Shown in pieces: positions 1 through 11,751 of a stretch of 64,000 nucleotides of DNA (the first letter of the stretch is position 1; every line of letters begins with the position of its first letter). The position numbers and the translations under genes are program-made. The notes beneath the pieces are model-generated. The model was not told the origin of the DNA. It searched no databases and worked only from the letters and a program-made list of their open reading frames with translations. The stretch spans positions 3,730,001 through 3,794,000 of the forward strand of contig NC_084682.1 of the NCBI RefSeq assembly GCF_028389875.1, read 5' to 3'. The DNA comes from Rhea pennata. Lineage: Eukaryota; Chordata; Aves; Rheiformes; Rheidae.

Positions 1-3000
1 AATTAATTACGAGCAATTTCACTCAAAGCACTTACTGAAACTGTATTCTCCAGTGCCTATAAATCCACTAAGGCAGAAGTGGATTTAATTTCTTTGAATC
101 AATAGAAAAATAAGTTTTATCCTAATGAGGACACGTAATTAAGGTATATGGAGCATGCAGAGTAGACCGACACTCGTGCAAGAGTTAATATAGTGAGGTC
201 CCCACTTATTCTGTGGCATTTCTACTTTCAGAGGCAGATGTTGCACAATTAACAAGTAAAACTAGTTTTAAAATCCTCTTTGTAAGCTGGAAAGCTCCTA
301 ATTGCATTGCTACCAGACGGGCTAAATTCAAAATACTATTCTGAAATAATTTACTCTTAAAAATTGCTCTTAATTGTTCTTGAAAATTGTCTGAAGGTAC
401 CCTCCCTCCCACACATGTCATTCTTAATCTGAGGAGATATTAAAGACTTAATTGATAATATACTGCATATGATAATACCCTATATAAACTGCAGTTCATC
501 AATGCTACATCAATAGCATATTACATCTATATACCGCTGGTACAGCTGTATTGGCGAGCAGTTCTGGTACTCAAAATGGTAACACTCTGTTAGGGCAATA
601 AACTTGGAGTTTTTACACTCCCAGTGCCATCTAGTGGCTACACAGCCACATGTATTCCACCAAGTTACAAACCACTCAGCATTCAGAAAGGCATTCAGCT
701 CCCAGAGAGGGTAACCATCCCGAATACACTGCCCACGCTATCACTAAAACTTGCATAGGAGGAAAAAGAAGGAAGCATCCTTGCTTCTCTCACCGCCGTA
801 CGGAGCTCCCGCAGTGCAGCGGAAGCATTCTTGTCTCTGTTATGTATTAAAGCAAACAGCTACGTATTTTTCCTGTGTTGACACACAGTAGATGTTGATG
901 GTAAAGTTTTATTATATTTTATTCCATAACACCTTCTAGTTATTCAGTACAACCTATTATGTCTGTTCCACACCCCTTAACAAAGTTGTATGAAGCCTTG
1001 CTTCTTAACATCCAAATACATAACTGTCCTGAAGACAACTTACTTAAATCATCGCTGGAACTGGGTTACGCGCCGTCTTTCTATACTAGCACTCCTCACA
1101 AAATGTAAGTAACCAAATAATTGTCATTATGGAGAGAACCACTATTTTTAGTTGTAAAGGCAAGACTGACTGAGCAGTCCAAAACTCTAGACATCCGTAA
1201 CAATTTAAGTAGGTTGTCAGACACAGAGCCAAACCACGTCACTGCACTTAAGGGCTAAGGAGAGGAAAAAATAAAATAAAACAAACCATTGCAGTTGCAA
1301 CAAATTTTGCAGACAGTACTGTCGTATGTGACAGTTTATTCTTACTGAATTCATACAAATGACAGCTGCCTAGACAGTCACACAAGTTTCTCTGGCCTAC
1401 ATGGTTTAAAGTTTGATACAGATACCTCCAGTGCTCTGAAACACCCAAGCAGAACCAAGCTGTGGAAATAAAATTGCAAAGAGAACCAAAACTCCAGCTG
1501 TGAACCTAGCAATCTTAATCAAACCTTTCCAGAAATACGTGAGCACTGTTGCTGCACCTAACACAAATTTTTAACAAGTCTAATTGCTCAGGTAACAAAG
1601 GAATAAGCCAAGAGCAGGCATCAGCTTAGCAAGTTTAACCACCTTCAGAGCATAAATGACAAGTCTAGCGCAGAAAATGAACACAACCCTGGGAGCCTTA
1701 AAGATTTAAATGTTGAAAGAGCAGCATTCAAGACATAATGCATATTTTTGCTAAGTCTCACTATATTTTGTCTTTTTGCTAAGACAAAGTGTTCCTGATT
1801 CATTTTTATCTGCTCAAGAAAACTCCAGGAGGCAGGTCAAAACTGAGACGGGGATGCTATCTGCCTCTCAACTGACAGCGCTGCAGGCCATGTGCTTGCA
1901 ACCATTATATTGTTTTCTACAGTCTTGGAACAAAAGATTACAGTATATAACCTCTTCTCCACTGTAAAGTGAGGCTAAGGGTTTGAATGAACCAAAAATA
2001 GAGGCTCATTAAGTATAAACTTCAGTTTGGTCTAGAAGATGATGGGTTCTTTGAGGAAGCCTTTTTGTTAGAAAGGGTGAAGAACCACAAAAACACCTTA
2101 ACCAGTACTATTAAACTAAGTTTCTTTAAGGCGATGCTCCTTCACGTAATGTTTTGAAGACTGTTCACTTATTGCCTCTCCTACGCACCCACTGAAAATC
2201 TTATTGACAATTAAGCCAATAGCGAGGTTATATTTTGTATATATATTAATTTAATGTTAGGTCAGGTAATGACCTAAATATACTAGATTCACACACTGCA
2301 CAGGAAAAACTTAAATTAATTGTTGTGAAATTGTATTTGTTTCCTATCAAAATAATTTGGAACTATTTAAACATCTGAATTTTTAAATCTAGAGTAAAAG
2401 AAAGGTCTGTTCATTCTATTTTTTTTAATACAACAACAACAAAAAAAAAGTGCTGTCTTCTAAAGGTTCTTTGCCTAGATACCATGCCTAGATACATGGT
2501 ATCTAATTAGAAGAAATCTTAAGTTGGCTCTCACTGGTTGATAGCCTAAGAAAATTTATAAAAAGCAGAACAAGATGAAAATCTGTTATTTAAATGGTTT
2601 CCTGCTTGCTGATTTAAATCATGATCAACCAATTTCTGCAGCAAACCTGCCTGCAGTTGCTGGGCTTTCTCTCCCTCTCCCAGTGCCCCTGCACAGCCCA
2701 TGATCCCATCCTGCCGAATTCTCGCTCCCACCATGGGCTGGCAGAGAGCCCAAACGGAGCTTCTGAGCTTGACTCCACCTGAGGCATCCCTCCACGCTGG
2801 CTCGCCTCTCCTGCGAGCTGGGGCTCTGCAGCTCACGACAGATGATTTTGATCCATTTGCCCTACTGCCCAGCCTCTTGCTGTCCCTAAGCTTTTAACAA
2901 CGTAGTCTCTGCAAGGCAGAAAGATCCGTAGACTGTCAGTGCACTACTGCCTATGCACTACGCACTGTGGACATTAACTCTGAAACCTCCATTTTCAATC

Positions 3001-4313
3001 TCTTAGACTGAAGCACTATTTTGATCTAAAAGAGTATGTATGCATAATTTTAACATGTTTCTGCTTGGCAATATTTTAAGACTTCCTTCACTGTATCTAA
3101 TTTAACCCTTGTATGGCAGGTATGCAGAATTAAAAAATGTTATCATGGTGATGCATAATGGTCATCAGAAAAGGGCAAGCAAGAGTCTGTGTGTGTATAG
3201 TTACATACTTTAACCTCCCTCCGGCAACCTCACGGCTGAACTGTTTGGTTCATAATCCAAAGATTTTCTAACAAATACCTAACTCTTTTCCTTTGAAAAG
3301 TACCTCATCTTTCTATTTTATACTGTGGAAGAAAATTTTGTGTTTTCATAATAAGCATTTGTAAAATTCCTATAGCTAAAGTTTATAGCCAACTTTTTCT
3401 TAAATCAGAATGAAGCTGAGTTTTCTTCTTCTGTACTTTCTGCCTCCAAAGGCTTTAGGCAAGAAGCTAAAACAGAGACCTAAGTCCAATGCTACCGTGA
3501 ACGCAGCCTATAAAGATGTCATTAGATCTAATAGACGTTGCTCTACTGGATGGAAAAACACGAGTTTCTTGTTTCCTGCAGTGCTTTCTGTATTATTGTT
3601 AATGATTAAAGCAGTCCAGAAAGTAAACATCTGTAATTGTCCCAAATACAAGATGACATTTGTTGCATAAACTGGTTTTAATTATTTTTGTGGCCATGAA
3701 GACTTTTCTTAAATCCAGGACAGTGGTTTCATAAACAAGGAACTAATCCAATGGCCGAAAGCAAAACACACCCAAACATTTCTCTGACTTTCGTAGCTAA
3801 CAAAGTTGAAATAAACAACATAATACAAATTCAGAACAACATAGAGATTATTTCATCTTTTTAGCCAAACATTTTTCCTTGTTATTTTTTTAAAGCAAAA
3901 TGAATGCAGACTGAACTTTAAAATAGCTGCCTATTTAAAGGTTTCAGCTAGAGAAAAAAGATCATTTTAAGCTACTAAAAGAAGGAATATGCAGAAAAAT
4001 TTTGAATGGAAACATGTGAGCCGCACACATTAGAAAATGTTTTATATAAAATAAATGCAAATTTTGACTCACTGTTTCAAACTGAGGATTAACAGCAGGC
4101 TTCTATCCACTGCTCAACATAAACATAGGATACAAATTACAAAACAAGGTTGCACAGCATAGAAGAAAACCAGCATTCAGTAGAGCACAGATACATTATA
4201 CTAAGTATTCTTTTCTTAGTTCAGAAGTACTTAATATTTAGGTCTTACGGAAAACTAAATGCAGGAATTATAACACTCAGTTCAGAAGGACCAGGGGGTA
4301 AAAGTTTCCTTAC
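1..4313 (-). other. VMP1: VMP1 intron 5 (partial)
   Basis: AT-rich intronic sequence with no recognisable exon on either strand. A CTCF-core-like sequence GCCATCTAGTGG lies at 626-637. Small open frames lack splice or family support. Confidence 0.7.
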
Positions 4314-4424
4314 CAAATAGAGCAGAAAAGTGTGAAGACCTGTTCCGAGTCCAACAGAGGACAGAATGCCCAATCCTACCCAGTAGGCACACCAGAAGAA
4401 CTTTTTCTCCATATACCGCACATA
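4314..4424 (-). CDS. VMP1: VMP1 coding exon 5
   Basis: Residues 102-138, starting [15 protein letters not shown] and ending LLYL. The acceptor is a pyrimidine-rich tract ending TTTTTCAG; the donor is GTAAGG. It encodes a hydrophobic, glycine-rich membrane segment. The exon is 111 nt and ends in phase 0. Confidence 0.95.
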
Positions 4425-7400
4425 CTGAAAAATAGTCACAAAAGAGAAAAATCAAGAAGGATTAAAACTACAAACTAATCTAGATAGTTGCCTGGATTAC
4501 AATAACCAAAATAGAATCCTCCATAGTTCTATTTGCAATTTATTGCAATTACAGCACAGACATATACGGAAAATAGTGAGAGCGCTTTTAAAACAAAAGC
4601 CCACAAGCCTTAGAATTAGCAAGTTTCCAAGGAGACAGAGCAAAAATCCAGGATCAATACTGGGGAACTGAAAATCCAGAGCAAGCATACCAGGTCTGAA
4701 TAGTGAGCAGCAAGCCCCCGACAGTGTGCCCTGCAGCCCAAGCAGTGAGCAGACAGAGCTCAGGGAACTGCCTGAGCAGATTAGATAAGAGGAATACAAT
4801 TAGCAGTGCTCTGTTATGCCGTTGAGCCTTTTATCTTGGACCGGTGAGTGACCATCCTAGGTACTTCTGGGAAAAGACTAAAATGTTGGTTGTGCATGGC
4901 TATAGGCTGGGGGCACATAAGTAAGGGGATGCAGCAACATCACAGCAAGTTCTGGAGGTAAACAGACTACAGCGTGGTACACTGGAGAAATAGGAAACCA
5001 CATCTTCCTCATAGCTGCCAGGAGGACAGTCTTCAGAGGATGAACAAGACCATCAACTTGTCTGTAGCACAGCTGCCATTTTATACTATCCATGATACCA
5101 ACAGCACCAAGGTGAAGTTTCCCAGGCTGAAAGTAGGCTTCAACCTGACAAGGCACCAAAAGGTCCTGAAAATGGATAGCGAAAACAGCAAGCACACGCT
5201 TAGCTATTTGAGTGGGGTTTTGGAATAGCGCAGCTCATATTCAAGTGTACGCTGACGGCGCAAAGAGATGCGCAGAGGGGGCTGGCAAGACACGTAAGTA
5301 AGGAGCTCTGCAGGAAGGGGAGATAAACCCTTGAGGAACGGAGAGGTACCTGCTGGAGGACACAACCAAGCGCACAGACCGCAGTGCTCCGAGCCGCGGC
5401 CGAGCACCGCGGGGTGCGCTCCCCGCCAGCCTCCACCTCTGGGCTTGTTCCCGGGAGGCGCGAGGGAAACTCCGCAGAGGCGCTGCTCTGCCCAGCCCGG
5501 GCACAGGGCAACCTTCGCCCCGCACGCTCAAGGGCCGGCTGCCCCAACACCAGCTGGTAAGAGCCATCTGGTGGCAAACGCAAATGCACCAAGCTCTGGC
5601 CTTTATCCTGACTTTATCCTTTACCAAGCTACCAACCCACACCAACACAAGGGCAGTTTTTAGGAAGGTTATTTGTCCACCAGGAACAGGACTGGGCCAC
5701 CAGTTTACCACCTACCAACTTGCTGTGCGTGCAACTGCTTAGGTCTCAAGTAAACAACCGAGCGAGCAAGAATCTGATGAGCTGAAGCAACTCTTTCTGC
5801 TGCATTTTGAGACCTGTCCTGCAAAACCAGGACCCTTGTTCGAGAAGCTGCATGATCCTCAGGCAGCCAGTGACATACAGTAACAGAAGGGATCCCAAAC
5901 TGGGAACCTGCTGGTTGTGGGTTCAGAACAGTAAGATGATGCAGTTGTATACGGAGGTGCTCTGCTGGGTTAATATGGGCAGCCTGCCTCAGGGAAAATT
6001 TGAAACTCAAGGAGAAATGGGGAGGGGAAAGGGAAGTGTAGACACTACCATCACCTTGTGTTCTGGCAAGGGCCTTTACTTCTCAAGCGATGCAAAAGCA
6101 TCGGTCTTTACATAATCCAAAACACAAATAAGCTTTTAAAACAACCACTTGAGGACAATGGAGGGAAAAGAACTATGTCAGAACCAGGATTTGAAGGCAG
6201 TAAATATTTTATGTCTGAACAGATGCTCATCCTGCATAGTCAGGAGAGCCTTCCATAATAGAAGAAATGTTTCTTGGGAACCCTGAAGTCCTCTCATGAC
6301 CCAGTTTAACCTAGTTTTATCTGAAGAGCTTGCATTACTATTAAAGCTCATTAACAACAGATGTGGGGAACTGCAACATTGGAGAGGTACTTCTTCAGGA
6401 AAGGATGGGAAGTGGAATATATACAGATGCAACAGAACAGATCAAACCATACACCCAGCTTCACTCATCTCTAAAATGTAGATCATCCATATACAAGAGA
6501 AGGGAGTCATAACATGAAAAAAAAATATTCAAAGTGAGCAGGAGCTCAAGTACATATTACAATTTCAGTAGGACCCCATTCAATCCCCAGTACATCTACT
6601 TTTAACACAGGGACAAGAAATACTAGTCACTAAGGAAAGTAACTTGAAAACCTCATACCTGTTGATGTGTTCCTTCAACATAATACGTAGCTGTAAGTAC
6701 TGCAAGCATCAGTAAAAAAGACACCAAGATACTTCGTCGATGCCACAATCTTAAAAAACAAATGGCAATTAGGGTTTTTCATATTTTAGCATGCATTTCA
6801 AAGCCACTTAGTTATCCCCATAGACTGGGTCTGGGTGGATATACTCAGTGGCGACAAGGGCAACTATAAAGTTCGCTATTGTGAAAGTACAAACCTCCCA
6901 ATTAAAAAAAAAATACATAGGGAGGCTTTTTTCTTATGGAAAAATCTATATTTCACTCTCAGGTGAAACCAAAGTTCAGCCACGCATCCCCCCACCCTTT
7001 GTTTTTTAAAACAAACAAATAACTGTTGGAAAACAAATACGATCTAAAAGCAAACATTCAGCATCTGCAGCCAACAGTTTCAAATACAGAGCCATCAATG
7101 ACATCCATGGTTAATGCAAAGTGCAAAGCAGTCACTGGGCAAAGGATGAGCTGTGGGCAGAATGCAGAAGTGCTGATTTCGAACTCTGCGCTCACGGGTA
7201 GGGCCTCCGTGACAGTAAGAGGAACAGATCTTGACACTATTTTGGTTCTCTTGATCTGCTGAAATTAGTATTTCCTTTAACAGCTCAAATGCATTTGACA
7301 AATTGATAAATAAATTTTAGCTAATTATGAAGGGTTTAGAAACTAATACAGTAAGGGGAGGAAAGTGTTTTCCTGTGTAATTTGAGATCTGATTACTTTT

Positions 7401-10400
7401 GCACCTGTCTAGTTTTACAAGGTTGCAACAATACTGCATAATGTGTATGTAGCTGTACACAGTTGATTAGAAAATGTATTTATTATTTTCTGGAAAATGC
7501 TATTGTACTGTCATCTGATACTATTAAAAGCATTAGCATCATTTTAAAAAGCCAGATAGGAAATAACAAACTATAAACTTCACTTTAATCTATTTAAAAA
7601 GATGGAAATAGGTTTAAAAAAAAGATAGAAATATGGGAATGGTAACACAGGAAAACATTCACAGATTTATCAATTAAGCAAGCTGAGAAAAGTCTCTAAC
7701 CTTCCTGTAAGTATAAAAACATCTGTGCTGCTTATACAAGTACGATAATAATGGGATTTTCAAGTGATTATCACCATTTAAAGCATAATGTAATGAAGTG
7801 GAACACAGGAGACTATTACGAGTCAATCTGAGGTCTCATCTTAATAGCTGTTAATATATGGTCATTGTTATTTACAGAAAATACATTGTCGTGCTAGTGC
7901 TGCACAACACAGCTGTGCACAGATGACACTTGCATCTTGTAACAGAAACTAATGTCTAGGAAGCCAGGCCACAGTCAGCTTAAAATAACACCTCAAATGT
8001 TATTTCTACTGTGTATTTTAGTAAATATTTGAAGGCTTTCAGAAAAACTAGACTAGACTAGAAAAACTAGTAATCAGAGATGGGTAACAAATCTAAGAAA
8101 GCAGTTCTATAAGAAACAGTTCCTAATCACAGTCGAAGAACGTAGATTAAAAAAAAAGAAAAAGAAAAAGAAAGTAAGAAAAGGTAGTAGAGGGCACTAC
8201 ATAAGTCTGGTATTTTTCATACAAATTGCTTCAGAAAAAATCAAAATTGAAAAATAGGTATTTCTCTCAACGGATCTTACATGTCAGGAACCTCATATCT
8301 AGTGCAGAGGAGTCAAGGAACATAGCCCATTATCACCAATCTCAGCTTGCTTTGCAAGGGAGCGGTCCAGCTGCTGGAATCGCCCATGGTGATATCAGAT
8401 CTTACCTTTTGACTGTGAAAATGATTGTTAACTCATTCCCAATTGTGGAAGTTTCCTGTTACTGACACAAGCACTGCCATCCAAGGATGACTGCTACTCT
8501 TGGCTTTTTCACTTGTTGATTTGCTTTTACTTATATTTGTCTTTTGGCACTCCAAATCCTCCCAAGCCTAGCGCATTAAGAAACAGCTATGCATTTCAGC
8601 ATGAGTAGGGGATGTTAGGAAATTTGTAAGTAGCAGTTCTAGCTGTAATAAAAGTCAATTGTATCTAGTTTGTAAATAATGCTTAGGGAAAGTGTTTAAT
8701 AAATCATCTTCCACTATGAAATGGACCATGTAGCTTAGAAGCAAAGTCCTCTCTGCAGTTTCATAAACATGACTGCAAGTTCCACGTACTCCTGAACTCT
8801 GCCCTAGCTGAGCTGCTTGAAAATCATTAAGTGACACTAACGCATACATTAGGAGATCAGTACTTAACACTGCAGTAATAAGAACAACATCTCTTGCCTT
8901 CAGGATCCCTAAACACTGTCCCATTCTTTGAAATCGGAATATTCAACTCTTCGGAAAGGAAGTTTGCAATTCTTTTCCATCAAGACCATTCTGTATTTAA
9001 TACTTAGGTAATTTAGGCAGAAGGTCTGGGTACACAGCTGGAAGTATGATATGTTCCAGTAGCCACCTTTAAGGTACAAAAAGAATATGTTTTCTGGCAG
9101 AAGAATTTAAAAGTTGTGAATCATCAGGGAAAATGAGATGTCAGAATGATCTACTGAATCACAGTATGGGTTTCCCCAGAATGTTTAGAAGTAGTTAAAG
9201 AAATGATCTTTACTTTATGGTCCATTCCTTCAAGTTTATTAGAGTTTCCAGGAAAAAATACTGCAAGGTAACAAGCGGTTGTCTCCAGAGAACAATATTC
9301 AACCTCTCTTCTCGGTCCCTTCGTTTCCGTTCACTCAACAAAGAAGAATCTGCAAATGAAAAGCAATAGAAATGTAAAAGCGCACACTGACAGCTCAGAT
9401 TCCAACCTGCCTCAAAAATACAGCAATATTTGTTTGCTTTGTCAGAAAATTTATGCGAGCTCCCAGTTATCTCTCCTAACCCTAACAAAGCATTTACTCC
9501 AAGAGCATCAGAAATCAGAAGTGACCCCCAAGGAAGGAGGTACAGTATCTTTCTCTTCCGCGTAGCTCACAACCATTCAGGAATCTAATTGGGCAAAGGT
9601 GCAAGTAGTCTAGCAATGTATTAGTCTTTATGCAATATACTGCTCTATTAGTTATGTATCACGTAATATACCAGGTCAAACATCTCCATTACCCACTGCA
9701 GAGACCACACTTATTTTGAACTTCTGAATTTGGTCCTTTTCCAGAACTATTCTTCAGCTTCTCCAATCGAACTAGATTAAATTACATGTGTTCTTTATAC
9801 ACTTAAGTCACAGTGTAACTGGATGATAGCATCTATCCTCCTGGTCTGGATCCTCAGGCTATGTTAAGTCTTGTCACTCTATTCAGTTTCTCCAAAATGA
9901 GCCCACCAGACAGGAAGTGCTCCTGCTAGAGGGGCTTGCCACACTCCTTCCCTGGACTGACACTATATATTGCAGTTAAAAGTTACTCAGATAACATAGT
10001 TATCTGAGTGACATTTCAGTGTCCAACATGACTGTAAAACCAATAATTGCATGCTACAGTACAAGTCCAGAAGAAAGTTTTTTCTAATAAACATTTGTTA
10101 TTTTGCATTCATAAGATTAATAAATATCCCCACGCATTTTTGGATGAGAAAAGTTTGTTCAAAGGTCATCAGGCTAATAAATAGTAGTGATTTTTATACT
10201 TTTAAAAAAACAAATTCTGAAATAAGAGAAAAGGATGATGAAACAGTTTAAAAAACATTATATATATATAATGACACTAACTCTTGCATTCAAACACATC
10301 AAACCTGTTTATTACTTTCTACACAAAGTCAAAATATGTGTATTCTGTTTTGTATAAATATTAATGCTAGCCTTTAAATGTATAAACCTTAAATTCACAC

Positions 10401-11725
10401 GAAGCTGTTGCATTTGAAATCCAAACCCCTATGGTACTGTAATCCAAATGGTTTTACACCAGTTTTTTATTCCAGTAACTGAAACATGCTGTCTTATCAG
10501 ATGCTAATATTTACACAGAAAGTGCATACCTCATTAGTCATGTGGCCCATTTGATTTCATATTCTTTAGCTATAAGCATCAGTTACTTTAGATGAACTCA
10601 CAAAAATCCCACAGGAGCAAGTACTGGATAATATCCACATTCCCTCAGAACTACTAACTGATTTAAGACTAGGTAAAAGGCTTTGATTTGTTCCATAAAT
10701 ACACATATCCAGTTCCTCTTAGATTTCTGCCACACTCTTGGCTTCAAAAATTGCTGTTCTCTACCTTTTCTCTTACTAGGTCTAATAAGCCTGCTTCAAC
10801 ATTATTTAAAATATGCAAAGTCATAAAACCCAAAGATCATAAAAGACAATGGTGGAAGACAGCAAACATCTTGAGGGAACATTTGGTTACAAAACTTAAT
10901 ATGGAACTGACATATTCAAAGCTGACGGGAAACAAACATGATTATCATTTTTACACCATACCACACAATACAGACATTCAGTAGCACAAAGCTCTTAATA
11001 AAATGTTCTCAGATTATTTTTCATGAACCTTAAATATTAATCTTGGCCTACTTAGAAATACCAGAAAGAAAAGCAGATGTGAGGCAAAAGATGTAGTAGT
11101 TAATTGTTCAGTTAGTAATTTATCATAGAAAAAGATAAATTATAGTGAAGCTAAATGTCAACATAAAAGCTAGAAATTGGGAAACTAAAATTGGATTTCT
11201 CTGAGAGTAAATTTATTACCAAGTACTTTTATTACCAAGTACTAGCTCTTCAGTGTCAAAAGTGGGGACTGTATAGCCCGACTTCTGAAGCCACATATTT
11301 GCCAAACAAGTTCAGCTTTTTAGCTCACAGTCCTGTTGCAGCGCCTACTGATACCCTCAGTCAGCTCTATAGGGTTTGCATGCATGAGCACTGCAGAATA
11401 AGAACTCAGAAGAAAGAGAGAATAAGGGAGAAACTAAACAGAAATATACATCTTAAAACTATTCTACAATACATAAACCCTCCAGACTTCAGATTTATAG
11501 CTGATTAAAGTTTTCAACATAGGTACAATCTCTCCTTTCGCATTATTCAGGTATAAGCTGAACCAAGAGAAAATCCTTTTTGAGTATTGTGCTGGCTGCT
11601 GTATGTTCTGAGCTGACTAGCTGAGAACATTATGTGATTTTCCACCTACCTGTGAAGTTTCCATTGTGCTGTTCTTTGATCATTCCTATGCGTCTCTGGT
11701 CACAGTCTGTTCCATTTTCTGCCAT
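4314..11725 (-). CDS. VMP1: VMP1, vacuole membrane protein 1 (N-terminal part, coding exons 2-5)
   Basis: VMP1 is a multipass ER membrane protein. Family knowledge: it acts as a phospholipid scramblase and is needed for autophagosome formation and ER-organelle contacts. Four coding exons are seen: 11725-11650, 9349-9214, 6749-6659 and 4424-4314. They total 414 nt, residues 1-138. All have GT-AG borders and phases that join without a shift. The protein opens [10 protein letters not shown] and continues through [16 protein letters not shown]. Hydrophobic stretches lie near residues 45-65, 77-95 ([19 protein letters not shown]) and 111-138 ([20 protein letters not shown]). The last visible exon ends in phase 0 after LLYL. 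The next exon, expected to begin GPHIAS, was not found, so the gene continues past the left edge, together with the MIR21 locus known from its 3' end. The start is the first in-frame ATG of exon 2, as in other vertebrates. Identity is very secure; the gene is partial only because of the window. Confidence 0.96.
4425..6658 (-). other. VMP1: VMP1 intron 4, with an internal CpG-rich patch
   Basis: Most of the intron is ordinary, but 5370-5550 is sharply GC- and CpG-rich. It is followed by a CTCF-core-like GCCATCTGGTGG (5563-5574) and, on the plus strand, a donor-like CAGCTG|GTAAGA near 5551. No VMP1 exon is expected here. Confidence 0.7.
6659..6749 (-). CDS. VMP1: VMP1 coding exon 4
   Basis: Residues 71-101 ([15 protein letters not shown]... 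to GTHQQ). The acceptor is TTTTTTAAG and the donor GTATGA. It carries a clear transmembrane helix at about residues 77-95. Length 91 nt. Confidence 0.95.
6750..9213 (-). other. VMP1: VMP1 intron 3
   Basis: 2.5 kb AT-rich intron. A purine-rich low-complexity stretch lies at about 8149-8184. No gene seen. Confidence 0.7.
9214..9349 (-). CDS. VMP1: VMP1 coding exon 3
   Basis: Residues 26-71 ([17 protein letters not shown]... to EWTIK). The acceptor is CATTTGCAG and the donor GTAAAG. The basic cytosolic stretch [11 protein letters not shown] precedes the first hydrophobic segment. Length 136 nt, with codons split at both ends. Confidence 0.95.
9350..11649 (-). other. VMP1: VMP1 intron 2
   Basis: 2.3 kb AT-rich intron. 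Contains a perfect 16-bp tandem duplication at 11212-11243. No gene seen. Confidence 0.7.
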
Positions 11726-11751
11726 TTCATAGATCAATCACGTAAAAGAAT
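11650..11751 (-). CDS. VMP1: VMP1 exon 2, with start codon
   Basis: The exon runs 11751-11650 and the ATG is at 11725-11723. It encodes [20 protein letters not shown] and a few more residues. The 26 nt before the ATG are 5' UTR following an acceptor TTTTCCTGTTAG. The donor is GTAGGT. An upstream ATG at 11730 is out of frame and is not the start. Confidence 0.94.

Noticed and set aside
1-4313. Search for VMP1 exon 6 (expected to start GPHIAS) and for MIR21
   Set aside because: No matching exon or precursor was seen; they should lie beyond the left edge.
4878-5195. Overlapping 84-105-codon frames on both strands next to the CpG-rich patch in VMP1 intron 4
   Set aside because: No recognisable domain and both strands open equally; may be a decayed element but I cannot support it.
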